Source: Salvelinus alpinus
Taxonomy: Eukaryota; Chordata; Actinopteri; Salmoniformes; Salmonidae
Reading direction: 5' to 3'
Assembly: GCF_045679555.1 (NCBI RefSeq)
Contig: NC_092122.1
Span: 9,307,854 to 9,371,853, forward strand
DNA length: 64,000 nt
A program made the translations under genes and the position numbers. The notes beneath the pieces are model-generated. The model had not been told where the DNA came from. It did no database searches and saw nothing but the letters and a program-made list of their open reading frames with translations. Below, one piece after another: positions 1-57,230 of the stretch (positions are counted from its first letter, which is position 1; every line of letters begins with the position of its first letter).

Positions 1-492
1 TGTCGGCCTTTTACGAGATACATTTTTTCTGCATTAAACTGAACAAAATGAGTTATGCTATAACCTACAGATAACATTCTGCTCATATGAACACATTTAT
101 TTTAGGCCATATAAAGAAAAGCTATGCATGATGTAATGGCAAGGATCAAACAGAAACATTGTTTCACATTCTTTAATAAAAGACGCGAACAGAAATAGGC
201 TATATAGCTGGCTTAACAGTTTCCCTGACAAATAGGCCTATAAGGAAACTAGATGTATATCGACAACGTTGAGTGAGCGAGAGGGTCTGTGCTCTGTGTA
301 GTACCTTCCACAAACAGTTTTGCTCTGCAAAAAGACATGTAAGCCTCCCAGTGTGGAGCTCTGGTGAACTCAGAGCGTCACATTTCCAACCATTGAGATA
401 TACAGCATTCTAATTCCAATCCATTTCTATGCATCCTGTTGGTGAGGTGCTCCAGAGCCAACCAATTAGCCGACACCTGAGCAGCGCCTCAC
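1..492 (-). other. cped1 intron, left edge
   Basis: This is intronic sequence beyond the last visible cped1 donor (G|GTGAGG at 493/492). I see no exon, RNA gene or recognisable repeat in it. Confidence 0.5.
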
Positions 493-44750
<44,258 letters not shown>

Positions 44751-46439
44751 TCCCGTTTCACTCCCAACTTTGCTGGCAGAAGAATAAAGGCATACTATGT
44801 GGGAAGATATTTCGACTATTTCTTCTCCGAGTCCCACTCAGACCTCACACCACTCTGGCCGCTCTCCCGGCCGGATAGAAGGAACACAGAGCAGCGGGGA
44901 TATCTGTAGAAACACGCACTTCAGGAATACTCAAAGACCTGGAACATTGTGCCGCATCTTATCTTTCAAATATGACCTGGTTGGTATTTCAGAGGGGGGT
45001 CCACGGTGTCCAAGAATCGTCACTATGGCAAACTCGAGTGTTGATTTGTGAGCTGGAACAAACAAACAAAACCTTTTCCCCAAAGTTGTTATTCCGTTAT
45101 TCGTGTGAATGAAGTTAGATCAAAGTGAGCCACAGGCCAACTTTCACATCCTAGAACACTATGGAGTTCAGAGAGAGATGGGGAAAGTTTTCACTCTCGC
45201 TTCCTTTGGGGAAGAGTGCCCCTCAGATGATTAAAAACATTATCGAGAAGCAGAACATCATGACTGTGGCTAGATCAGCCTCTGCTATTGCGCGCTGTCA
45301 GAAAACTGCCATTCCCATCCACAACCAAAGGCAGGACGCATGAAAACATCCCGTCAGACACAGATAGAGCAAAACTGAAATTAGAAAAATTAAGAACTTC
45401 ACCAAGACCCTGAAATAGGTTACAGACCACAAAGAGGGTTTCCACTATATACGGAGCGCGGGGGGGGGGGCGACTTCACCTGGTTTGGGTTAGGCTACCC
45501 TAAGAGGACAAAGTAAACAGTAGCCGAACTTCTTTTCCGTGCGGACGGCTGGATTACAGTGTCACACACAGGTCTACTGGTTCCCAAAATTAAAACTCCC
45601 TCGGGTAAAGAAAAAAAAAAGTGGAGTTTATACCATAGATCCGTTTCAACTGGATAGTTGAGGAGTACTTGTAAAGTAACGGTTTTGAAATTCCACGATG
45701 TACACGGAGCGGTCTAAATGCGCACACATGCCTCCTCGGTCGGGGTCGAGGTATGCCCCCCTCATTCCAAATTGTGGTAAAAGACAGGGCTCACTCTTTG
45801 CTATTTGTGGCACACACACCAGTCCTCCCTTGGCTCATTATTTAGAGAAAGGAGTTGGAGCCCTGCTTTGTTTCAGTCAAATGTGGTGAGAGAGAGGCTA
45901 TTGAAAATGTTCCCTTTTAGAGCAAGGGCTGAAAACATTTCCCCTTTATTTGGTGAAGTTGTCAGTTCTCCAAGACACCCCAGGTTCCTTCTAAAAAATA
46001 TAGCTATTATGGCAGTTTTGTATATAACAAAAAAAGTGTATACAATCAATAACCACATTTGGTACAAGCAAATCCCCTTGTGTGTGAGGGCTGCAAGACT
46101 GCTGGTTTTCATTACTCTCCTCGAATCAGGGAAGGATTTAGACCTGGGACACCATGCAGGTGAGCTGACTCATGGTAAATCAGTGGCATTCATTAATACA
46201 TTTCCTGCCAAATAAAGAAAAACAGCAGTACATCAGCCCTTAAGGACATAATTGAATAGCCCTGTTAGTACTGCATTTGTTGAGAGGTCAAATGCAATGT
46301 TAATGGGACGAGCAGGTCATCATTAAAAGACAGCGGTGTAATGGGTTAACAGCTTACTTCATTATTTGATGTTTTAAAAAAAACCTCTAGACCACCTTTA
46401 CCCCATACACAGAGATGATTTCAAAGCTATCCCTTGCCC
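44751..46439. other. cped1 5' flank (promoter and 5' UTR expected here)
   Basis: The cped1 transcription start must lie in this stretch on the minus strand, but I cannot place it; no convincing TATA box or CpG cluster is visible. A run of 11 G residues is at 45,460-45,470. No other gene is recognised. Confidence 0.4.
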
Positions 46440-48490
46440 TTCATTTGGCAAATCTGAACATAATTCTATCCTCCTGATTCCTACTTACAAGCAAAAACTA
46501 AAGCAGGAAGTATCAGTGACTTGCTCAATACGGAAGTGGTCAGATAACGCAGATGCTAAGCTACAGGACTGTTTTGCTAGCACAGACTGGAATATGTTCC
46601 GGGACTCATCCGATGGCATTGAGGCGTATACCACATCAGTCACCGGATTCATCAATAAGTGTATCGATGACGTTGTCCCCAGTGACCGTACGTACATACC
46701 CCAACCAGAAGCCGTGTATTACAGGCAACATCCGAACTGAGCTAAAGGGTAGAGCTGCCGCTTTCAAGGAGCGGGACTCTAACCCGGACGCTTATAAGAA
46801 ATCCCTCTATGCCCTCCGACGAACCATCAAACAGGCAAAGCGTAAACACAGGACTAACATTGAATCCTACTACACCGGCCCCGACGCTCGTCGGATGTGG
46901 CAGGGCTTGCAAACTATTACGAACTACAAAGGGAAGCCCAGCCGCGAGCTGCCCAGTGACACAAGCGTACCAGACGAGCTAAATTACTTCTATCGCGCTT
47001 CGAGGCAAGCAACACTAAAGCATGCATGAGAGCACCAGCTGTTCCGGACGACTGTGTGATCACGCTCGCCGTAGCCGATGTGAGTAAGACCTTTAAACAG
47101 GTCAACATTCCCAAGGCCACAGGGCCAGATGGATTACCAGGAAGTGTACTCCGAGCATACGCTTTACTGACATGTTCAACCTGTCCCTGTCTGAGTCTGT
47201 AATACCAATATGTTTCAAGCAGACCACAATAGTCCCTGCGCCCAAGAATACCAAGGTAACCTGCCTAAATGACTACCGACCCGTAGCACTCACGTCTGTA
47301 GCCATGAAGTGCTATGAAAGGCTGGTCATGGCGCACATCAACACCATCATCCCAGAAATCCTAGACCCATTTCGATTTGCATACCACCCCAACAGATCTA
47401 CAGATGACGTAATCTTTATTGCACTCAACACTGCCCTTTCCCACCTGGACAAAAGGAACACCTTTTGGGGGGCCTTCAGGTGTGCGTGCTTAGTCCCCTC
47501 TTGTACACCCTGTTCACCCATGACTGCGTGGCCAAGCACGACTCCAACACCATCATTAAGTTTGCCGACGACACAACGATGGAAGGCCTGATCACAGACA
47601 ACGATGAGACAGCCTATAGGGAGGTCAGAGAGCTGGAAGTGTGGTGCCAGGACAACAACCTCTCCCTCAACATGATCAAGACAAAGGGGATGATCGTGGA
47701 CTACAGGAAACGGAGGGCCAAGCACACCCCCATTCTCATCGATGGGGCTGTAGTGGAGCAGGTTGAGAGCTTCAAGTTCCTTGGTGTCCACATCACCAAC
47801 AAACTATCATGGTCCAAGACAGCCGTGAACACCAAGACAGCCGTGAAGAGGGCATGACAACACCTATTCCCCCTCAGGAGACTGAAAAGATTTGGCATGG
47901 GTCTTCAGATCCTCAAAAAGTTATACAGCTGCATCATCGAGAGCATCCTGACTGGTTGCATTACTGCCTGCTATGGCAACTGCTCGGCCTCCGAGCGCAA
48001 GGCACTACAGAGGGTAGTGCGTACGACCCAGTACGTCACTGGGGCCAAGCTTCCTGCCATCTAGGACCTCTACACCAGGCGGTGTCAGAGGAAGGCTCTA
48101 AACATTGCCAAAGACTCCAGCCACCCTAGTCATAGACTGTTCTCTCTGCTAGTCTATGCTTCTACCCCCAAGCCATAAGACTACTGAACAGCTAATCAAA
48201 TGGCTACCCAGACTATTTTCATTGACCCCACCCCTTTTTTTAATGCTGCTGCTACTCGCTGTTTATTATCTATACATAGTCACTTTACCACTACCTTCAT
48301 GTACATATTACCTCGACTATCTTGTACCCCCACACATTGACGGTACTGGTACCCCCTGTATATAGCCTCGTTATTGTTGCTGTTTTTAAATGTTTTTTTA
48401 TTTAGTTCATTTTTTTCTTAAATCCCCATTGTTGGTTATGGGCTTGCATTTCACAGTAAGGTTGTATTCGGCATGTGCAACAATTATTTG
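46440..48490 (+). mobile_element. LINE remnant (CR1/L2/Rex-type), 5' truncated and internally deleted
   Basis: Reverse-transcriptase similarity is seen as CFKQTTIVPAPKNTKVTCLN, DPFRFAYHPNRSTDDVIFIA and then, after a deletion at about 47,470, CVLSPLLYTLFTHDC and FADDTTMEGLI (the F/YxDD catalytic box, 47,561-47,572), followed by WCQDNNLSLNMIKTKGMIVD. The segment between the LDKRNTF block and the CVLSPLL block, normally about 60-70 residues, is missing and the frame shifts. The 3' end has AT-rich UTR up to about 48,490. No intact ORF. It occupies the cped1/ing3 intergenic space. Confidence 0.88.
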
Positions 48491-48709
48491 GTAAATTTTG
48501 CAACAGTATAACATTTGTGTCGGTACAACACTTATAAAGCAATCAGTCCACATTGTAAGCCTGCTGTGAATCAAAACATTGGTGATTCAACAGCCATCTA
48601 CATTTTGATTGTGTAGTCAAATACAATGGATACCTAGAGCTATGAAGTGCTACAGTTTGATCAAGAAGAGAGGCCATCGTTGACAGACGAAACCAGGAAA
48701 CACGTGAAA

Positions 48710-49550
48710 TACCAAAAGAACTTGATCACTTTATTGGATTTGTTTTTCTCTACATCTCTGGAAACTTTTACACACCATCTCAGTACAGAATGACTAGTGA
48801 CACACACACACGCACATACAGAAACACTTACACTCACAGACATACACGCTTCAGTTACGACTGATCTTACACTGTACATTCCGAACTCTTCAGCTTTACA
48901 GGACTCAATGGTGGAGGGTCACTCATATTCATCCATACTTTACCTGAAATGACCACCGTCCCAATCATCACCCTCATATTTTCAAAGTCATAGTTGCGTC
49001 TCATCAATTCGTTTCAGAATTCAAATTAAAACTTGTAGAGGGGTTGGGTTTTGTAGTCCAATAAACACCCATGGACTACATTTCCCAGTCTGTGTAATTT
49101 TACTGTAATGAGCACTTCTTGTTGCAGCCGTGCTTGGAAGCAGGAGGGGGGGGTGTGGCCCTTCCTGTCACAAGGGGAAAGGCGAGGAATGTCTGATGAA
49201 TGGGGGAGAGAAGGGGTGCACCGAGGCTAAACATTCAGGAGGGGGACAATGGACACCCAACCAGGGGGTGCGATTTCAGGAAGTCTTGGCTCGTTTTGAT
49301 TTTCCAGTCAGGTGTCTCATCCAAATATTCACACAAGACTGACCCTGCAATAACAACCTTAGACCCCACTGTTTTGACCCCTGAGAGGTCACACAGACAG
49401 ACAGGTTAATAAGAATACTGTGTGTGGCCACAACAGGTATACACACTTGTTTGGGAGGAACTACAGTTGATATAGCATTGACAGTTGGTTTGGCGGGGTA
49501 GGGGTGTGGGGTGGGCCTGGATGAGGAGCCGGGTAGTAGAGGTGGGGTGT
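48710..49550 (-). other. ing3: ing3 3' untranslated region with a candidate poly(A) signal
   Basis: This is the minus-strand stretch downstream of the ing3 stop codon at 49551. A canonical AATAAA on the minus strand lies at 48735-48730 and would place the transcript end near 48,710-48,720. No other gene-like sequence is visible here. The 3' boundary is inferred from the signal only. Confidence 0.5.
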
Positions 49551-52500
49551 CTATTTGTGCCTGCTGCCTCTCCTCTTCATGGCGGCAGTACACTGGGGGC
49601 AGTACCACTTCCCCTTGGGGGCTTCTGTTAGGCCCACGCAGCCGTAGTGGAACCACTCGATGGGGCACTGCACAAACACACACAGGGCACTCAGGTTAGC
49701 TCTCATACCTCATCTCTCATTTGACAAAGTCCTATGTGAAAGTAATGTGGTAACAGTTGTAGAACATGAGAAAAGCACTCCCAAATGGAAATGGGTACTT
49801 ACGTCTTGATTATCACAGCCCACCATTTCTCCATAAGACACCTTTAACAAGAGAGAAGCCATTTTAGTTAATCTGTCAGCTGTAGGTGTGTGCTGTCCAG
49901 TGTGAGAGAGAGAGTGTCTCTGGATGTGTGTGTACCTGGTTGCAGATGCAGTAGCGGGGCTCGTTGGGGTCGTAGGTCCAGTCCACCTGGTTGTTGGTCT
50001 CAGACTCTGGGAGGGCCGAGGCCTGCTGCGACAGCTCCTGGGCCAGGGCTGAAGAAGAGGAGCACGACGACAGGGACGAAGACGAGGAGGAGGACGACGA
50101 CTGGTGGTTGGAAGACTTGGTGTTGCCTCTGTGGAGGGGGAGAAAAGACAGGAACAGTTTAGACTAGATCTCCATTTTTCATCTTAATTTATTTATTCAT
50201 TCATGCTGTGGGGGTGGAGTTGGAAAGCATGGCTGGCATAATGTGGCATAACATCATGGGACTGGACACTGAAATGATGTCGCATGATTTGGCATGACAT
50301 CTGTTCATCCGATGTGGGGTGATGCAGGGTGGATTGACACGGTTTAATAAGGCATGAAATTATGTGATATCACTGGAGAAGACCACCAGCTAGGGCTTGT
50401 CATGCTTGTCTGAGCGTACGGGGGCTGTGTGTGTGCGTGTGCATATAAGCTGTGTCGTACTTGGTCTTGCGTCCGCCGCGGGAGTCGGAGGCGATGGCTG
50501 AGCCGGCGGGGGTGAGGGTCTGGGTGAGAGTGTTGGCCAGGGCAGAGGTGGAGTAGGCCCCCGTGGTATCCCGGGAGGTCAGGGAGAACTCCCTCCCTAG
50601 CTGGAAGTCATTGTTCTTAATGGCCTCGTAGCTGGCCTTCAGACTGCTAGTCCTCCTGCCCTCCTTCATCTGACATGGAGAGGGGAGGGGAAGGAGGGCA
50701 CAGGGAGGGGAAGGAGGGTACAGAGAGGGAAAGAAGATGGGAAAGGCAGGTAGAGAGAGACACACATAGCCATGAACAGGGTTAGTTACAGTCATAGGAC
50801 ACACATCAGTTACACATTCAACGACATTTGTCCTAATCAGATAAGATCCTCCTCAAAACAGACAGTCTGGGTCAAGATACTGACCCCCATCAATGCAGCA
50901 CACATCTGAATAAATCAGAGGGCCATGGAGTTGGGTGTATGTCTGTGTGTGTGAGAAAGAGAGAGAATGTGTGTGTTTATACCTGTGCGGTGGCCTGTAC
51001 AGCCTGCGCTGCAGCCATGGTGATGGCCCCTGCCCCAGCCCCGGGCCCAGCAGGCAGAGAGCTGAGGTTGTAGGAGGCCAGGGGCTGGGATGAGTTCACA
51101 CTGTACACGTTGTTAGAGGCTGACGTCGTGCTGTTGGTGCGACAGCCAGGTGTGTTCTCCTTGGAGGCGTCTGACGTGAGTGTGGAGAGCAGGGCTTCAG
51201 ATTTGAACTTCTTCTCTGGGACGTGCTCTGTAGTGTGGTGGCTCGGCTGCGTGGTGTACTTCCTCTCTGTCACACACAAACACAACGTGAATTACTACCT
51301 TCATGACCTCGCATAGGAAAGCAGCAAATAATCTATACAAACAAAGCTCTTTAGTCAATATACATTTTTCTTCCGACATGCAACTTCAAAAGAAAGTCGG
51401 CCAAACAGCCAAGACTTGTACTTACTCTCCACGGTGGTGTGTGAGTGGACGTGGTGGTTGTTGACGGGCTGAGAGGGGCTGTCCATCTCTAGGGATCCTG
51501 ATAGAGGAGAAAGAATGTTAGAGCTGGCTGTCAGTGACAACACTGACAGACACAACAGTTGACTTAACAGGGTCATTTTTAGGTCAATACTGCCCCCTAG
51601 CAGGGCTGAAATATCCCGATGGGAAGATTGATACCATCCCACTATCGCAACCGAAACAAGACTATTAAAAAAGCAGCCTGTCAGCCCAACATTCTGACAG
51701 GGCCAAGAGAGTTAACCTCTCTGGCGCAGGCGTTCCGCTAGCGACCCACCTCGACAACATCCGGTGAAATTGCAGAGCGCCAAATTCAAAACACAGAAAT
51801 AGTCATAATAAACTTTTATAAAAATACAAGTGTTATACATCAGTTTAAAGATTAACTTCTTGTTAATCCAGCCACTTTGTCAGATTTCAAAAAGGCTTTA
51901 CGGCCAAAGCATACCATGCGATTATCTGAGGACAGCTCCCCGCTTACAAAATCATACAAACATTTTCCAGCCAAGTATAGGAGTCACGAAAGTCAGAAAT
52001 AGCGATAAAATTAATCACTTACCTTTGAAGATCTTCATCTGGTTACAGTCACAAGAGTCCCAGCTACACAATACATGTTTGTTTTGTTTGATAAAGTACC
52101 TCTTTATATCCCAAAAACTAAGTTTTGTTGGCGCGTTTTGTTCAGTAATCCACAGGCTCAAAGGCTGTCAAAACATGCAGACGAATAAATCCTAATAATA
52201 CCGGTAAAGTTCATCGAAACATGTCAAAGGATGTTTATAATTAATCCTCAGGTTGTCTATTGTCTAAATAATCAATAATATTTCAACTGGACAATAGCGT
52301 ATTCAATAGAAAGGAAAACAGCTCTGCTTGATTCTACAGTCCACTGACAAATGGTCTCATTCTTCTTCATTTTTCAGAAAACAAGCCTGAAACAATGTCT
52401 AAAGACTGTTGACATCTAGTGGAAGCCATATGAACTGCAATCTGGATACTCTATGGGCATTCAATTTGAAACTACCCACATCAAAAAATCCCACTTCCTA

Positions 52501-54909
52501 GATGGATTTTCCTCAGGTTTTCGCCTGCCATATCAGTTCTGTTATACTCACAGACATTATTTTAACAGTTTTGGAAACTTTAGAGTGTTTTCTATCCAAA
52601 TCAAATCTACCAATTATATGCATATCCTAGCTTCTGGGCCTGAGTAACAGGCAGTTTACTTTGGGCACGCTTCTCATCCAGACGTCGAAATACTGCCCCC
52701 AAGCCAAAACAGGATAAGATGAAGGGGGTGGGGCTTCTGTGGTGTTGTGATAGACAGATGTGACTCACGTCTCTCCAGAATCTCAGTGATGCCAGCGTTG
52801 TCAGCCTCCAGCTCCATCTTGAACTTAGCAAGCTCCTGATCCAGCTTCCTCAGGTGACGGTCCACCTGCAACACACACCCCATTATATACCATACTGTTC
52901 ATACCCCACAATATAGATGTTGAACAAACCCCCCAAGATTTTACACATTGAATATTCACTATGAAATAGATCAATATCAAAAGATAGAAACGTCAATATC
53001 TAAACAAACATTAGAAACACTTGAAAAAAATGACATTTTAGTGACTTCCAAATGATTCACATTGTTTGACTGCCACCTAGTGGCACAGACCGCACAGTCC
53101 TGAACAGAACATTTTAGTGGTGACATGCACCCACAAATCATCCTGAAAAAGGCCACCAGCGATAAAGATTCTCCTCTAACTCCCCTTGTCCCTACCTTTT
53201 CATAGAAGTGGTTTCTCATGACCCATTAGACAAACCAGACATCGTTAGACAGAGCTCCGTCTTGGCATTCAAATTCCAACTCACCAGATCATAAATCTGA
53301 TTGGCCAGCTGTACTTTCTCATCTGCATCCTCCAATGCTTTATAATAATCCTGAAAAAGAGAAAAAGCAGTCAAAGGCTGACACCATCTAAAAAAAAATT
53401 CAACCATTTGGTAAACCAACACTGGCACTTGTTTTATTCCTCTCTGACTTTGCTGATAGCTACTTTATTGAGGAAAAATGTACTTACTATGACTGTGATA
53501 TATGTTATCCCACCTAGCTATGTTAAGATGAATGCACTAACTTTAAGTAGCTCTGGATAAGAGTGTCTGTTATATGACTAAAATGCAAATGACAAAGCAC
53601 AAAGAATAACCACAAAAAGTGTTGTAGTACAGCTTATCGTAAAACATTTATGGGATTAAAAGAACAAAACTGTCTTTTTGAAAAGGGAAATATACATAAT
53701 CTGAGACTTATTTGGCACCTTTTTGATGACTCCCATCTGCTCTTCCCTCCACTCTGGCTTGTTCTTCTTTGCATTGACAAAGAACTCATTCACCCTCTGC
53801 TCCAACTGGTCCATGGCATCTACAGCAAATGGGAGGGGTGAGTTATCTGGACAGGTGTGTCTGAGGCACTAATCATATGGGGTTATACTCTGCATGCATG
53901 TGGAAGAATTCATATCGATTTGTACTTCAATGCTGACCAGAAGGGCTAATATTACATGCGGTGTCTGTGGACCAGAATGTTTGTGATTAGAACTACCAGT
54001 GAATCGAACCAACTCTAATACATCAGTGGTCCCCAACCTTTTTCCATTACTGTACCCCCAACTGAATTTTGTTCTGCCTGGAGTACACGCTCATGTGCAT
54101 TATACCAGTAGGCCTATGGTCTCATTAGTCTTCTCAAGTACCCCCTATGGAAAGTACCCCCCTAAATTAATATTGGTGCATGTTCTAGTTAGCAAACAGT
54201 TCGTGTATATGTAGCTAGTCATAGTCACATGAAAAAAACTGTTAAGTAGCAAATGTATAACGTTGATACTACATGTGATGTGTACGCTCCGAATCCATGT
54301 CCCCTGTTTTGTTTACATTCATTGTTCAACTTCTGTGCATGCACACATGATCAGCAAACGTTAGTTGGACCTCTATACGGAAAACAAATATAACATGGTT
54401 TTATGTTGTAATTTCTAACCCTAACTAGAATCATACAAACCCATTAACGTTAACTTTCTCAGGTTACTGAAAGTTGTTGCAATGTTATACTATACAAATA
54501 AAAACACTGTATTTAACACATTTTTATTTGGCCACTAATTAGTTTTAAGAGTTTGACTGTTATCTACATGAGCCCAAAAGGTGCGAAACTGAGAATGTGT
54601 TTTTCAACTTGAAAAATGTTCGCCGGTGAAGTGTTTGTAGACTGTCACGCTGTAACAGTGCATACTCTGAACTTGCAGGTCCATCTCTCTCATTTCCGTA
54701 AACCTGTCGCGGAGATCCATGGGTAGCTGCTCGATCACTGCCAGCGAGAAGAAAAAGCGAATATAGGTGTTAGCATGACTAGGCTAACAGTCCGGGCGCG
54801 CTTCGGCTAAAATGATGCACATTTACGACAGTAAATACACAAATAATACCACCCAGGCGTAAAATAAACGTAAATACTCACTCTCGAGGTAATCCTCTAG
54901 GTACAGCAT
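49551..54909 (-). CDS. ing3: ing3, inhibitor of growth protein 3, complete
   Basis: Exons on the minus strand: 54909-54882, 54737-54666, 53819-53719, 53350-53285, 52865-52769, 51497-51426, 51266-50983, 50669-50461, 50128-49936, 49841-49803 and 49667-49551 (TAG). They sum to 1,278 bp, or 425 residues, close to the human protein's length of about 418. Residues 1-100 form the ING N-terminal coiled-coil domain (MLYLEDYLE start; [20 protein letters not shown]). The middle is low-complexity, with a Ser run in exon 9. Residues about 362-411 form a PHD finger with the C4HC3 set visible in [21 protein letters not shown] and KWYCPQC. The C-terminus is the basic tail KRRGSRHK. In the ING family the PHD finger reads H3K4me3, and ING3 is a subunit of the nuclear NuA4/TIP60 histone acetyltransferase complex. 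Every splice phase joins without a break, so the gene looks intact. Confidence 0.97.
51713..52706 (+). mobile_element. Dispersed salmonid repeat in ing3 intron 5, unclassified
   Basis: The sequence runs from AACCTCTCTGGCGCAGGCG to TCGAAATACTGCCCCCA and includes ATCCGGTGAAATTGCAGAGC and TTTCAAAAAGGCTTTACGGC. I recall these blocks as a very high-copy salmonid interspersed repeat. No ORF, and I cannot see terminal repeats that would give the class. Boundaries approximate. Confidence 0.55.
53500..53592 (+). repeat. Short teleost interspersed repeat fragment in ing3 intron 3
   Basis: TATCCCACCTAGCTATGTTA and AGCTCTGGATAAGAGTGTCT followed by TATGACTAAAATG are blocks I recognise as the 3' end of a common fish SINE/MITE. 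The rest of the element is absent. Confidence 0.5.
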
Positions 54910-54958
54910 CTTGACAAATTAGATATTTTAGGCGTTTATGAAAATAATTTGTGTCTTT

Positions 54959-55060
54959 CAATATGGCGCCGCTAGCTGCTGTGTCCCGAAGAAAAAATTC
55001 CACTGACAAACTGAGGTCAGAGGACCTGACGTCAGTAGCGACGTGGAATGTGATTGGCCA
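54959..55060 (-). promoter_or_regulatory. ing3: ing3 core promoter: CRE, CCAAT box and ATGGCG motif
   Basis: The segment lies 50-150 bp upstream of the ing3 ATG. It contains a perfect palindromic CRE, TGACGTCA, at 55027-55034, an inverted CCAAT box (ATTGG on plus, 55053-55057), and a CAATATGGCGCC stretch near 54958-54969 that resembles the YY1 motif often found at housekeeping start sites. No TATA box is seen. This fits a TATA-less, broadly expressed gene. Motif function is inferred from consensus only. Confidence 0.55.
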
Positions 55061-55084
55061 GATATGGAGTTGAGTGCTAAACTT

Positions 55085-55458
55085 CAAAAGTCCCTTAGTT
55101 CCTGTAGTTCATAGACACATCAATTTGAAACATTGACTGAAATAACATAATTAAGCTTTTCCAACGAGGTAAACACATTTTAATCATCAAACTTAAATGG
55201 AAATGCGCTATTTTAATTTTAAATTAATACTTGATTAAAAGAAAATATCTTATTTGTAGCTTCAATGCAGGTGAGCAACAATAATGCTCATCTGGCACAA
55301 TTGATATTGTGTAGGGAGGGTAGGCCTACACACACATTGAACTGAGATATTATTTAACTATAACGAACACATTCAACTATAAGTAACACACTGAGAAAAT
55401 AAAATAACACCGCCATTTGAATAGTCTAACAGATTGTCAGTTCATTATAGGCCTGATA
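55085..55458. other. ing3/tspan12 intergenic sequence
   Basis: No recognised feature. AT-rich, ordinary intergenic DNA. Confidence 0.35.
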
Positions 55459-56256
55459 TACAGTGCCTCCAGAAAGAATTCACACCCCTTGACTTTTTCC
55501 ACATTTTGTTGTGTTACAAAGTGGGATTAAAATGGATTTAATTGTGATTTTTGTCAACAATCTACACAAAAGATTATATAATGTCAAAGTGAAAGAAAAA
55601 TTCTAACATTTGTACAAAAAAAAGAAGATAAAATAAAACACTAAAATACAGTATCTTGATTAGATAATTATTCAGCCCCCTGAGTCAATGTTAGAATCAC
55701 CTTTAGCAGTGATTACAGCTGAGTCTTTCTAGGTAGTGTATCTTTGTAGTGACTGGATGTATTGATACGCCATCCAAAGTGTAATTAATAACTTTACCAT
55801 GCTCAAAGGGATATTCAATGTCTGCTTTTTTTTATACCCATCTACCAATATACCAATAGGTGCCCATCTTTGAGAGGCATTGGAAAACCTCCCTGGTTTT
55901 CGTGGTTGAATCAGTGTTTGAAATTCACTGCTCGACTGAGGGACCTTACAGTGTGAGGTATAGAGATGAGGTAGTCATTTAAAAATCATGTTAAACACTA
56001 TTATTGCACACAGAGTGAGTCCATGCAACTTATTGTGACTTGTTAAGCACATTTTTACTCATGAACTTATTTAGGCTTGCCTAAATAACAAAGGGTTTGA
56101 ATACTTAAAAAAAACAGAATTCCACTTTGACAATATTATGGGGTATTGTGTGTAGGCCATTGACAAAATATCAATTTTTTTTAATGTATTTTTATTCAGA
56201 CTAACACAAAATGTGGAGAAAGTCAAGGGGTGTGAATACTTTCTGGAGGTACTGTA
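55459..56256. mobile_element. Tc1-like MITE, 798 bp, long terminal inverted repeats
   Basis: Starts TACAGTGCCTCCAGAAAGAA and ends with the near-inverse TACTTTCTGGAGGTACTGTA, with TA at each border. Inner inverted blocks include CACCCCTTGACTTTTTCCAC against its partner GTGGAGAAAGTCAAGGGGTG. There is no transposase, so it is a deletion derivative mobilised in trans. It lies between ing3 and tspan12. Confidence 0.92.
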
Positions 56257-56703
56257 GGTCTATAGGAGGGGTTCATGAGCATTTTGTTGTTCATCCAAAA
56301 CAATGACAATCTATAGGTTACCATGTCCCCATAAGAATAGACCCACGAGAAGCTAGTTTATTTTCATTCAGTGTGTTGAGAAGGGCAGTTGAAAATGAAA
56401 GTTAATAAATCATATGAAACATGTGGGGGTTTTTGTCTTATGAATTGTGCAATTGATCTTCACCACTCTTTTGTGCACCTTCATTCACTCTCATTCACTG
56501 TCTCACCCCCTTCTCCAGTCTCTCGCACTTGGTATCCTCTATTCTATTCTCCTCGTGATCTCTCTCAACCCGACCCTCCATTACAAGCTCTAAACCATCC
56601 ATCCCATGCACCAAACACTGTCTCACTCCTCTCTCAATTCTCCCAACCCCCCATTCACCATTTCCATCCCAACCCACCCCACCCCATCCTCATTCCCTCT
56701 AAT

Positions 56704-56842
56704 TGTCACATGGGATGACGCTGGAGAGACGAAGCAGGTACAGGGAGTCAAACATTTAATAAAGAACGGGCATGGAACGAGACGGGAACAGCGTCAGCAA
56801 ACTAGTAATACAAACAAAACTTCCAATTTTTCAGACGTGACA
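56704..56842. mobile_element. Internally deleted solo LTR, 139 bp, target duplication CTAAT
   Basis: Begins TGTCACATGGG and ends CAGACGTGACA. The direct repeat CTAAT flanks it (56699-56703 and 56843-56847). TTTAATAAAGAACGGGC inside provides an AATAAA. The unit is short for an LTR (others here are 400-470 bp), which suggests an internal deletion after solo-LTR formation. Confidence 0.75.
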
Positions 56843-56920
56843 CTAATCCTCTCATATCTCCTTGCCTCCAATGGAATTGGCACACTGAAGACCACCCAAG
56901 CAAGTCTATGCTGTGATGTC

Positions 56921-57196
56921 GCCAGCAGCATACCACCCTGCATACCACTGCTGGCTTGCTTCTGAAGCTAAGCAGGGTTGGTCCTGGTCAGTCCCTGGAT
57001 GGGAGACCAGGTGCTGCTGGAAGTGGTGTTGGAGGGCCAGTAGGAGGCACTCTTTCCTCTGGTCTAAACAAAGATCCCAATGCCCCAGGGCAGTGATTGG
57101 GGACACTGCTCTGTGTAGGGTGCCGTCTTTCGGATGGGATGTTAAACGGGTGTCCTGACTCTCTGAGGTCATTAAAGATCCCATGGCACTTATCGT

Positions 57197-57230
<34 letters not shown>

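Noticed and set aside
54020-54190. GTGGTCCCCAACC...GTACCCCC stretch in ing3 intron 2 as a mobile element
   Set aside because: It resembles a dispersed repeat I have seen, but I cannot define ends or class, so it is not listed.
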